Below, in pieces: positions 55,773 through 64,000 of a DNA stretch of 64,000 nt. Origin of the DNA: Arthrobotrys musiformis (lineage: Eukaryota > Ascomycota > Orbiliomycetes > Orbiliales > Orbiliaceae); NCBI GenBank assembly GCA_036971715.1, contig JAVHJL010000003.1, positions 248,001 through 312,000 on the forward strand, in the 5' to 3' direction. The notes beneath the pieces were generated by a model that made no database searches, was not told the DNA's origin, and saw only the letters and a list, made by a program, of their open reading frames with translations. Both the position numbers and the translations under genes were made by a program. Each line of letters opens with the position of its first letter. Position 1 is the first letter of the stretch.

Positions 55773-58517
55773 ATGCGACGGTTCGCAGGTAGACTGGTGA
55801 GGTCTTCCTGGGGATTCGACAATGGCCCCACTAAACTTACACCGCCATTGTCTCTACGCCACCTATCAACCGCGAGGGCGGCTACTGTATTGATCCCGGA
55901 TGCGAGGGATGCGGTCACCATCGTATCCTACCGCTCCCGAAGACTCGGCGGACCTCAATTGGGTTTTGGGATTCGCTCCAACCATGACAAGAGCGGCAAA
56001 GGTGGTCGTGGTTCGAAGGTTGAGATTCCCGCTTGGCTCAACCCGGTGAACTGGCTGGCGAAGGAACCTCAGGACGTCATCTATGGCGATGACAGGGATC
56101 TTGAAAATTTACCACCGGTGCCGAAGAAACGGGAGTACTGGATGGATGCTCAATACCCGCCTGGAATGATCAAACAAAAAAAGAAAAGGAAGAAGCGGAG
56201 GCAGAAGACGGAAATGGAAATGGATATTGTTGAGAACCCCGCCGAGTTATCTCTCCAGCTTGAATCTTCATCGGACCCGGAGCGGCCGAGGAACTATCTC
56301 TCCAATCGGCCAATTACGAGCAAGGAGGTTTATATGCGGTTGTTTGGGAAGCCTTCTAAGCCGTTCCACCGTTTCATGAGAGAAGCTCGAGTAGAGCGCC
56401 AATTTACGCTTGGGAAACTCATGGTAGACACGGCAGAGGTACGGAATTACCACGAATACTGGCTACAATTGCTCAGGTTCCGGGCCAGGATACATGGGGA
56501 GAAAGGAGTCAGGGATATCTGGATCGGAATGTCTATGCGTCAAGCTGATATCCCACTCACCGGCCCCGTGGCGGAAGAAATGTGGGGTTATTTCGTCAAG
56601 GTTGGCCTAGAAGATGATGTCTTCTTGCTCAAGTTGTACAAATACCTACGGCAAAGGTTTGAGCGAAGGGGTCAGCTACGATGGAGGTCCATGTACAATA
56701 TGGTTGTTGGAGGGCTACTCGAAAAGAAACCTCAGCGGGCGCTCTGGTGGCATTACCATATGGTCGATATGGCCCCGCCCCGAGGATTTGCCGACTTCTT
56801 CAAACGGCATGTGGCGGACCCCAAAAATATACCGACACTGTTCAAGATCTTCAAGTCGAAGAAGATTGGCTCGATATACGAAACAGCTATCCCTATTCTC
56901 TGCCGGGAGGAGCACTATGAGACGGCAATCAAGTGGCACAAGATGCTCCTCGAGAAGGGGGACAAACCTACGGATTCCCAATTCGTCGATAGATTAGCAG
57001 AGTACTACGCGTTTCACAAACCTTTGAAGGATCTAGAGTTGTTGCTCCGGGAGCTTAAGGAGCACGAGATCGAGCTGATGGAAAGTACGGTAACCTCTTT
57101 GATCAAAGCTCGTTACAGGACTCGTCCGATAATGGACCTGCTTTGCGAAATGTATAATGCCAAGGTCATTGGAAACGATTGTCTGGGTGACAAGTTTTGG
57201 GCGTTTTTGCTCACCTTTCAGAGGTTCTCGGAGAATGATGTTACGACATACATGAAAAGGCTTGGGATTGAGAGAATAGCTCATGAAACTACCAAGGAAT
57301 TCGTGAAGCGGGGCAAGACCACAGCGGATTTCATTCGTGGGATCGCATTGTTGAACAGACAGAAGATACCGATAGATAATGATGTCTATTCGAAATTTCT
57401 CCAGGTGAAGGCACGTTGGGATCCGGAAGAAGCATTGGAGGAATCGCTTCCCATCGAAAACCTCGAAATGACTAGAGGCAATGCGCTCCTCCAGGGCTAC
57501 TTGAGCACCTACCGCTGGAAGTTTTTCAACCACGTTTACAAAAATCTACGACGTCGGAACTTTATCACATGGAACTTGTTCCTGAAGAGATTATTCATGA
57601 CCCGACAGCTCAAGACCGGCTTGGAGCTCATGGAAGAAATGCGCGTCTTATCTATACCCGTCACATCATCCGCCCAGTCGGAGCTCCTTCATGCTATACT
57701 CCTGCCGCGTCGCTCATCTCGCCGTCCGATTACTCAAGATCCAAGGGCGCGCAGGACTAAGGATCTGCAGATTGCGACAAACTACCTCCGCGCGCTCGTT
57801 ATGAATGGGGAGCGAGTGGATCCGAAGCTATGGAAGGAAATACTCATCCGACACGGGATGTTTAGAAAGCTCAAAGATCTGGAAAAGTTGTGTTTGTGGT
57901 TGGCGGACTGGTACGACCCTCGGAGACCTGCATTGCGGCAAGCCCATACCCCAATCAAATTCACGGACGTGGGACGGATTGCTTCTCTGGAGTATACCCA
58001 GACCCAGAACGTCGAATGGACCGATCCGCCGCTCGCAGAATCTAATAGAAGCCCTAAGAATCCTCTAAGAATCCTCTTCTCCGCTACAATGGTCAGATCC
58101 TTGGTTGAGTGGGGATTCATATCCATGCAACGATCGTGGTATTTGAATCTTTTGCGTCGCAGGAGCAGCGTTCCGACGAAGGCACGGTTATCTCGCTGCG
58201 CGTGGGGTATCAGGCTCGTAAAGCAGCTGCAGGAGAAAGGAGTATGGGTTGATGAGAGGAGTGTTGCGAGAGCGGTCAGGGTGAGGTTGAGAGCTCTCGA
58301 TGGGAGTAGATATCACTGGGAAAGTTTTGATACGAATATGAGTAAACATGAACCGATTAATTTGGGGGCGATGGCGGCTATTGCAGAAAAGGCATGGGGG
58401 AAGGAACTATTTCCAAAGGGGAGCTGGGACACAGATGAGGGTCTTGTGCGGATGCTAAGAGCACCCGTGAAGGATATTATCCTTCCGCGACGGCTCAAGA
58501 TGCGACGGCGGCCTTGA
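55773..58517 (+). CDS. Mitochondrial PPR-like RNA-binding protein (914 aa)
   Basis: Single exon of 915 codons. The N-terminus (MRRFAGRLVRSSWGFDNGP) is Arg-rich and lacks acids for about 15 residues, a likely mitochondrial presequence. The body is almost entirely alpha-helical with repeated ~35-residue units typical of degenerate PPR arrays, for example YETAIPILCREEHYETAIKW, LKDLELLLRELKEHEIELME and LKTGLELMEEMRVLSIPVTS. Conserved blocks of fungal mitochondrial PPR proteins are suggested by FHRFMREARVERQFTLGKLM and WVDERSVARAVRVRLRALDG. A Lys/Arg-rich linker (KKKRKKRRQK) lies near residue 130. Such proteins bind organellar mRNAs to control stability or translation. The target is unknown. N. 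crassa cya-5 is the type of gene to compare, but I do not claim orthology. Partner in a head-to-head pair with mL60. Confidence 0.8.
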   Translation: MRRFAGRLVRSSWGFDNGPTKLTPPLSLRHLSTARAATVLIPDARDAVTIVSYRSRRLGGPQLGFGIRSNHDKSGKGGRGSKVEIPAWLNPVNWLAKEPQDVIYGDDRDLENLPPVPKKREYWMDAQYPPGMIKQKKKRKKRRQKTEMEMDIVENPAELSLQLESSSDPERPRNYLSNRPITSKEVYMRLFGKPSKPFHRFMREARVERQFTLGKLMVDTAEVRNYHEYWLQLLRFRARIHGEKGVRDIWIGMSMRQADIPLTGPVAEEMWGYFVKVGLEDDVFLLKLYKYLRQRFERRGQLRWRSMYNMVVGGLLEKKPQRALWWHYHMVDMAPPRGFADFFKRHVADPKNIPTLFKIFKSKKIGSIYETAIPILCREEHYETAIKWHKMLLEKGDKPTDSQFVDRLAEYYAFHKPLKDLELLLRELKEHEIELMESTVTSLIKARYRTRPIMDLLCEMYNAKVIGNDCLGDKFWAFLLTFQRFSENDVTTYMKRLGIERIAHETTKEFVKRGKTTADFIRGIALLNRQKIPIDNDVYSKFLQVKARWDPEEALEESLPIENLEMTRGNALLQGYLSTYRWKFFNHVYKNLRRRNFITWNLFLKRLFMTRQLKTGLELMEEMRVLSIPVTSSAQSELLHAILLPRRSSRRPITQDPRARRTKDLQIATNYLRALVMNGERVDPKLWKEILIRHGMFRKLKDLEKLCLWLADWYDPRRPALRQAHTPIKFTDVGRIASLEYTQTQNVEWTDPPLAESNRSPKNPLRILFSATMVRSLVEWGFISMQRSWYLNLLRRRSSVPTKARLSRCAWGIRLVKQLQEKGVWVDERSVARAVRVRLRALDGSRYHWESFDTNMSKHEPINLGAMAAIAEKAWGKELFPKGSWDTDEGLVRMLRAPVKDIILPRRLKMRRRP

Positions 58518-60271
58518 AAACAACACGCTCCGCGAGAAAGAAAAAAGATTCTATGGGCTGAGCAACGAGTTCCAAATAGTTCTTTCTATTCTCATGGAAT
58601 AACTACCGGCAAGCTATTTTCTTATCGATTACTTGAGCAATCCAACACGACGACTTTACAGCCCTTTTTTCTGCGTCGCCTTGAATGTGGGTGCACGGCG
58701 TTAGTACTACGTATGCGGGGTTTGACAATCCCGTGTGCTTGCCCCACCTCACTAATGCAAAGACGGAATTGAAGATTTTCATTTCTTCAAAAATCAAGGA
58801 TTGATTGCAAAGCGGTCGGAACTCTTGCATACCAGAACCAAAGTATTCTGGGCCCTCCTTCGCCTAGAGGATAAGATCTCGATGGAAATGGCGTGGATTT
58901 CTTACCCAACCTGCCGGATGTTCCGTCCTATTTGGGGGCGGTGACCCTGTCATATGCACAACCGGACCTGATATTTCTCGTGGTGGTTGCTGCTACCCAT
59001 GGCAGGTGGTGTACCTGCTGATCAAACCAGACCAACACCAGGGAAATGCTCGACAAACCAAGCTATCAGATGGGGTTAACATCGCGGAATTTACGACAGG
59101 CTTCAATACGCTAAATAGTGATCTATCGATAATCACTTCTTATTCTATGACGTTAACGTCGAGTGTGAGGCCGTCAGCCGTTTCGTACTGATCGAGGGAG
59201 ACTGTCAAGAAATTCGAAGTTATTACGATGGGCAAAGGATATCTCGATCAACCTTCTAATGAGGAGTTCCATCATGGCGATGCATATGCCCCATGTATCA
59301 GATAATATTATTTTCGATGTAACTGCCAGAAATATCTCACCACACACCGCCGCGATCCGTCCTTACGCGATCAAGAAAGAGGCAGCAGCGGGCAGCGATC
59401 ATGTTGTAGTGTCTGGTTGTCTTATCTGAGCTCTTCAAGTTCTCCTCGTCCCATACCCCGCCCTGGCCTAGTCGTCTACACTAACGGCGTGACCGCAATT
59501 TTATTCCTCAGCTGGGTATTCCGGAATGCAAGAGGTGGATTATATAAGGCAGCAAGCGAACCTTTTTTTCGGGATATGCATAATTCAAAATTTTTGGAGC
59601 GGCGGGACATACTTGCATAAGGAAAGGACCTCAGCTCCGTGTGGTTCCTTTTTCACTCGAAATCCAATCATCTCTCTTTTACCCCTCCGTCGCAATTTTC
59701 TGTCCCCCGGTGGCCCGTCATATAATATTTAAAGGATGTATGTTTTCAATAGTCTCTGGTAGATAGTTCTGCCGTCCCAAAATTCCTTTTTGATTATCAA
59801 GAAGGGAAAAAAACAAAATAGCATCCCGCATCTATACCTGGACTGACGCATATAATAATTCCTTTTTGAACAGCCCTATTACTCACATATACCTCCTGGA
59901 CTCACGCACCCACGGCTACGTACATCATAAGCTATCTTCCAGTTGATATATCTGTCCCAAAGGATCGGATTTCTTAGTCCTATAAAATCCCAATATCCGC
60001 CGCCTCGTCCTCAGAATATTTCCCACCGTTTATATATATACCCCCTTCTCTTCCTCTTCATCACCTACTTGCCTGGCGGAATGGTTCCCGGTTGTGGGTA
60101 CACTCGTTTACATTTTCTAGCTTTTGCCTGATTACTTATTTCACCTTTGGCTTTAACCTAATACCATCTCTTACATTTATACTTGCATACATTTTTCATA
60201 CTCTGGTTTTATTTTTGAATTTCTTTACCCTTTCTTTCCTTTTTCTTTTATCAATTTCATATTCATTCTCG
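58518..60271. other. Intergenic, no gene recognised
   Basis: About 1.75 kb. The last ~250 bp before 60272 are T/C-rich and read as a hydrophobic N-terminal extension if translated from 60092; I take this as leader. Other frames are short and motif-free. Confidence 0.45.
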
Positions 60272-61201
60272 ATGCGTATCAAGAACATCTTCCCAGAAAT
60301 CCAACGTCAACACAAGAGTAAGAAGGGAAAAACTATTCTCATCCGTCAGGATGGAGGAGAGGAGCAGATACCCCGGACGCCGGTGCTCACGGCACAGCGA
60401 CCGAAGCGTATGTCAGACTTCATAAAGTCGCCGTCATTACGGTCGATGTCTGCGTTCTCCCAGAGCACCAAGTCTACCACATCGCATAAGAAACTCTCAT
60501 CCGTGGCAGAAGAAGAGGAAATCGCGTTTAACTACCAGATGGCACTGTTGGAGGATCCACCGGAGTGGGATCTCGATGCTGGTATTGGTTCTCGAGACTT
60601 CGAGTCGCCGTCCATGACGCCGCCGGCTATTACGACCAGTCGTGCCAGTTCGCCGTCGCACATTGAAAAAGTTGCGGAGACTTCGAGGAAGCAGTTTCAA
60701 CGGTTGGCGAGCAAGCTGCATTACCTGCACGACAATACCATGACCAGCCAAGGCGCGGATGGGAAGGAGCGACGGTTGAGTAAATCCGAACCGGACCTGT
60801 CGAAGCTGAAGAACCAAGCTGGGGGTCTATCACCGCCTTCATCACCTACGCATCAAACATCACACGGGGAGGGCTCACGTGGTCGCACTCGTACCATCCG
60901 TGACGACGAGGAAGAGGAGGAACGTGCCTTGCGCCGCCGACGGTCGAGATCGGGTCCTCCGTCTTGGAGGATGCCGCCGAAGAATATCCGACGTGGTATG
61001 CCCCATGTGCGGGAGGCTTCACCCTTACCTAGCTTCCCACTGGGCCCGGTGGATATCAAGTACCATGAATCATCGGTTATGGCCCGAGCTATGTGGAAGA
61101 ACGGCGAGGTGAGGTACGAGGATCAGTGGGGGAGACGGTTGGTCCCCATCGGGAGGCAGAACTCGTTTATGTTCGAGCTCTGGCCGGTTAGCGAGGAGTG
61201 A
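60272..61201 (+). CDS. Unknown disordered protein with conserved-looking C-terminus (309 aa)
   Basis: Start chosen at the ATG at 60272 (TCGATGCGTATC). The frame extends 60 codons upstream to another ATG, but that part is purely hydrophobic T-rich sequence that looks like a pyrimidine leader. The N-terminus is basic (MRIKNIFPEIQRQHKSKKGK). A Ser-rich stretch precedes AEEEEIAFNYQMALLEDPPE (around 80-100), which could be a short conserved helix. A helix FQRLASKLHYLHDN, an acidic-basic run (DDEEEEERALRRRRSRS) and a compact C-terminal block follow: VMARAMWKNGEVRYEDQWGR, then IGRQNSFMFELWP. The C-terminal block is rich in Trp/Phe and likely folded or a binding motif. No family was recognised. Confidence 0.65.
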   Translation: MRIKNIFPEIQRQHKSKKGKTILIRQDGGEEQIPRTPVLTAQRPKRMSDFIKSPSLRSMSAFSQSTKSTTSHKKLSSVAEEEEIAFNYQMALLEDPPEWDLDAGIGSRDFESPSMTPPAITTSRASSPSHIEKVAETSRKQFQRLASKLHYLHDNTMTSQGADGKERRLSKSEPDLSKLKNQAGGLSPPSSPTHQTSHGEGSRGRTRTIRDDEEEEERALRRRRSRSGPPSWRMPPKNIRRGMPHVREASPLPSFPLGPVDIKYHESSVMARAMWKNGEVRYEDQWGRRLVPIGRQNSFMFELWPVSEE

Positions 61202-63071
61202 ATGTACAAAACGACGATGTGAAACGGAGGAGGGAAAACATACAACAGGGGAGGAAACATCGATTGAAACATGCGTCTCCGATGGAAACAACGTTGTCTT
61301 CTTTTTTTTTTTCGGTCGTTTTCGAAATTATTTCTTTTTGGTGTTTCGAAAGTACTGTTATAAAATTCATGCTCCGCCACTTTCGAGGAGGGGGATTCGT
61401 TAGTTGGTGGAGCAGCCGGACACGGGGTAGCTTCCTGACGTCTACTGGTCTGGCTACAGCTGTTTCTGAGGTTTGAAGGCATGCATGTCGTTATTCACAC
61501 TGTTGTTCTTTTTCATTTTCAGATTCGTTCGACTCGTCGTCTTTTGGTATCGTCGTCATAGGAATGCTTCTGTCCTTCTCGTCTGTACAGTTGGGTTATA
61601 CCCCCCCTTGACCTTTCCTCCATCCTCTCTTCCTACCCTTCTTACTTCGGTTGTTTATTTCTGTTTTTTTGTTCTACATACGTACATACATACCTTGCAT
61701 CCTGCATTTACATCTTTGCATTTATCTACCTGCATATCGGCGGCGTTTTTGGTGGTTATATAGTGGGTATCATTTTCTATATTTTCTATTCTTACCTTCA
61801 TTGGCATTTATCATCATAACTGGCATTTAATTGCGGTTCATTGCATTTTCTATCTACATTTCAATCCTGTTCTCTTTTTATAGTCTTCTCCTTCATTAAC
61901 CTTTCCATACATATTCTATTTTAATATTTTTTTGAAAAAAAAAAAAAAAAAAAAAAAAGGCCCCTTCCGTTTCTTTGAATAACGTTAATTCGGCGTATAT
62001 CCGGCCTGGCGAAACCTTGTGGAACGGCGTACGTGTGTGCGGGTGCGTGTGTGCGATATTGCGAGTTATAATTACTTGATCGATTACGTCGCAAGCCCCG
62101 GCTGATGTAGCTTTAAGTCCTGCTAGTCTGGTTACGACTGCATGCTGCTTTATTTATCACTTTGAGTTTGGGTAGAGTACTTACGGGCGCGAGAGGTGCG
62201 AGCAAACCTTCTTTTTTGCCCTTCTCTTTTTACTATCATGCTATCTATTGATATTGCTACTGCAAGGAGCGGCATACGATTGTGTGATTGTGGAGCGAGC
62301 TGCTGAATGGTCAGAATCATGTTACTTGACATTACAATTACATGCAAACAATCTGTAAAACAGAAGGATCTATTTCAGTTCATACCCCTGCGGAATTCAC
62401 AAATTTATCCTATTTTATCTCAGAGGGAGGATGTGATCATGTAATCAACAGTAGGAAGTATGGTGATTGTATTAATTGAATAGTTTAATATTAGGACACT
62501 AGGTTTTTTTCCTAAGAATGTCTGTCCACCTGTACAGCCGTTTCAAAAAAAAAAAAAAAAAAAAGGAGAATAGACGCAAAGGAAAACTATAGTACACTGA
62601 ATTGAACGAATGGATGCTTTATCTTTCTTTAGTCCAGAGAACTTGCCCTTCTCAAAAATACGAGGGAAGACTGGGCGGGGAAAGATAAGTTGGGTATATA
62701 TCATATCATAGCGCATATAAGAGTAAGGAAAACCTCGGTGACATCAGCGAGTGGAGGATAGTTTGAGAGAAAAGGGAAACAAAGCAAGAGTCGTATCGTA
62801 ACCTCATAATAGAATTCTTGAAAAGAATAGGAAAAAAGGAAACGCTGGAAAGAACTTTCAAAAGAAGAAGATTGGGGGAATGTTCGGCAGTTGCTTTTTG
62901 CCAGAACTGTTTCCCCGAAGGATGTCATGTAGTAGTAGATCGATGTCCAGAATCGAAATAGAGCCGGAGTCAGGAAGGATATAAATATATAAAAAAAGGG
63001 AAAAAACGGCTAACGGGACGAGATTGATCGATTAAGAAAGAGAAGGAAAGAGTCGAGAGTCAGTCAGGCGT
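61202..63071. other. Intergenic with two poly-A tracts
   Basis: About 1.9 kb. T/C-rich to about 61930, consistent with a long 3' UTR of the preceding gene, then A24 (61935-61958) and A20 (62545-62564). No gene seen. The minus-strand frame at 61123-61482 is antisense to the 3' end of the previous gene and was rejected. Confidence 0.45.
61935..61958 (+). repeat. Poly-A tract (24 A)
   Basis: Homopolymer run. A second run of 20 A lies at 62545-62564. It is unlikely to be a retained mRNA tail because no adjacent retrocopy is apparent. Confidence 0.95.
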
Positions 63072-63590
63072 CTACTTTGACCTCCCCCTTGGCGCACCGA
63101 TCTTTGATGTGAGGTGGAACCCGCCGAATAGCCAGTCATTGGTATGTCTGCCGACATGGTTAATGCTAGCTACTCTAGAGGTCTCCCTGTTGATGATTTG
63201 GATATTTGGGGACGGAGACCTCTCAGTTCGAGATCGAGACCGTGAACGAGAGCTGGAGCGGACTCTTCTTTCCTCACCGCTGACGGCGAGGTAGGTGGTC
63301 TTGGACTTCTTTGCCGAAGCAAGAGAAGTATCGATCATGAGTGGCGGTGGGGCCCGCTTGTGAGACGAGCGAGAGGAAGAGGAAGAGCGGGACTGAGGCC
63401 GCGAGGATGTGTTGTCCAATGTGTTGTTGGAAGAGGGAACCTCGTCGGTGGGAAAGTTAAGTGTTGGGATCCTGCTGCTAGCGGCGTGGCTGCCAGAGCT
63501 GCGACGAAACACTCGATCCAAGAAGGATGGCGAGCGGGGGGAAGTGGAGATATTGATCTCGGAGGGAACTTGGGATCCGGTGTGTTCCAT
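63072..63590 (-). CDS. Unknown Ser/Arg-rich small protein (172 aa)
   Basis: Single exon. The first true ATG is at 63590 (MEHTGSQVPSEIN); the frame is open six codons further but without an ATG. A short SFLDRVFRRSSGS segment lies near the N-terminus. It is followed by disordered Ser/Pro/Arg-rich sequence with RS dipeptides (RVRSSSRSRSRSRTERS) and a C-terminal NDWLFGGFHLTSKIGAPRGR. I have the impression that short ascomycete proteins share a C-terminal N-x-WLFGG-type motif, but could not check this. A TATATAA-like stretch and AT-rich leader lie upstream (63650-63830). No function is assigned. Confidence 0.6.
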   Translation of the reverse strand: MEHTGSQVPSEINISTSPRSPSFLDRVFRRSSGSHAASSRIPTLNFPTDEVPSSNNTLDNTSSRPQSRSSSSSRSSHKRAPPPLMIDTSLASAKKSKTTYLAVSGEERRVRSSSRSRSRSRTERSPSPNIQIINRETSRVASINHVGRHTNDWLFGGFHLTSKIGAPRGRSK

Positions 63591-64000
63591 CGATAGCTTT
63601 TCTTTCAATTGGAGTAGGGGCTTTGGTATCTTCAGTTTTGGAGTTAGGAGCTTAGCTTTGGCTGAGCTGATGCTTCGAAGATGAAGTTCGGTTATAGTTA
63701 TATAGAACTTTTATAGGTATAAGGTTACAGTCGATTAAGTTCACAAACGAACAGGTGATAATAATATGGATTCTCTGGAGGACGAAGGAGCTCGAGTATA
63801 TATAATCAAGACGATATAGATTTTGGAATTTTTTTCTTTCCAATTCAGCCTCAACCTCGGGGGGGATAGCCGGTTCTTTATACACTTCTCTCGATCCCAA
63901 ATATCTGCTCCCAAGACGGCACAGCTTCAAGTGCCCCTGCAAGGATCCCACACCCACATATCACTTCTGACTAACACACGAAAATCACCGCAAGTCGAAT
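63591..64000. other. Upstream region of the last gene; possible partial minus-strand exon
   Basis: Mostly the promoter and leader of the preceding gene. A minus-strand frame from 63957 downward reads EPAIPPEVEAELERKK, which looks protein-like and could be an exon of a gene that starts beyond the window, but no splice-consistent continuation was found. Confidence 0.3.

Noticed and set aside
60092..60271. Hydrophobic 60-residue extension of the protein at 60272-61201, resembling membrane segments
   Set aside because: Reads T/C-rich leader sequence like that before other genes here; the ATG at 60272 starts the charged protein.

Overview
The window looks like nuclear DNA of a filamentous ascomycete (Pezizomycotina). 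Coding genes carry short GT-AG introns, mostly 58-81 nt, with CTAAC/CTAAT-type branch sites. The recognisable proteins are standard ascomycete orthologues: Dbf4, Bye1, PIG-T/Gpi16, mitochondrial mL60, ketopantoate hydroxymethyltransferase and a CAX-type exchanger. The long intergenic stretches and the many unrecognised proteins would fit an early-diverging lineage such as Orbiliomycetes or Pezizomycetes, but that is only an inference. I found no ribosomal RNA, tRNA, CRISPR array or intact transposon.

Layout. 0.4-4.2 kb: dbf4 (+) and a small predicted secreted protein (-). 4.2-24.3 kb: gene-poor DNA holding only a small unknown protein (11.05-11.84 kb, +), an unknown 446-residue protein (14.95-16.29 kb, -) and an F-box protein (20.1-21.25 kb, -). 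This stretch also has a TAG/TGG microsatellite and scattered degenerate copies of a short repeat. 24.3-41.8 kb: gene-rich block with bye1 (-), a ZNF830-like splicing-factor gene (+), PIG-T/GPI16 (-), a CAX-like cation exchanger (-), a secreted protein (-), a long metallothionein (+) and panB (-). 41.8-50.6 kb: essentially gene-free by my reading, ending in the pyrimidine-rich leader of a 668-residue disordered protein (50.6-52.6 kb, +). 55-58.5 kb: a head-to-head mitochondrial pair, mL60 (-) and a PPR-like protein (+). 60.3-63.6 kb: two disordered proteins of unknown role.

Functionally this is ordinary housekeeping set in lineage-specific sequence. It covers replication initiation (Dbf4-Cdc7), Pol II elongation and chromatin (Bye1), splicing (ZNF830-like), GPI anchoring (PIG-T), ion and metal homeostasis (CAX-like, metallothionein), pantothenate/CoA synthesis (PanB) and mitochondrial gene expression (mL60, PPR). 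I see no biosynthetic cluster and no clear novel multi-gene system. The more unusual items are two coding microexons (7 nt in bye1, 24 nt in panB), a metallothionein with 15 CxC pairs, a CAX protein with altered signature motifs, the mL60/PPR bidirectional promoter and the degenerate intergenic repeat.

All exon joins were worked out by eye from splice signals, reading-frame continuity and remembered family conservation. None was checked with transcripts or database searches.
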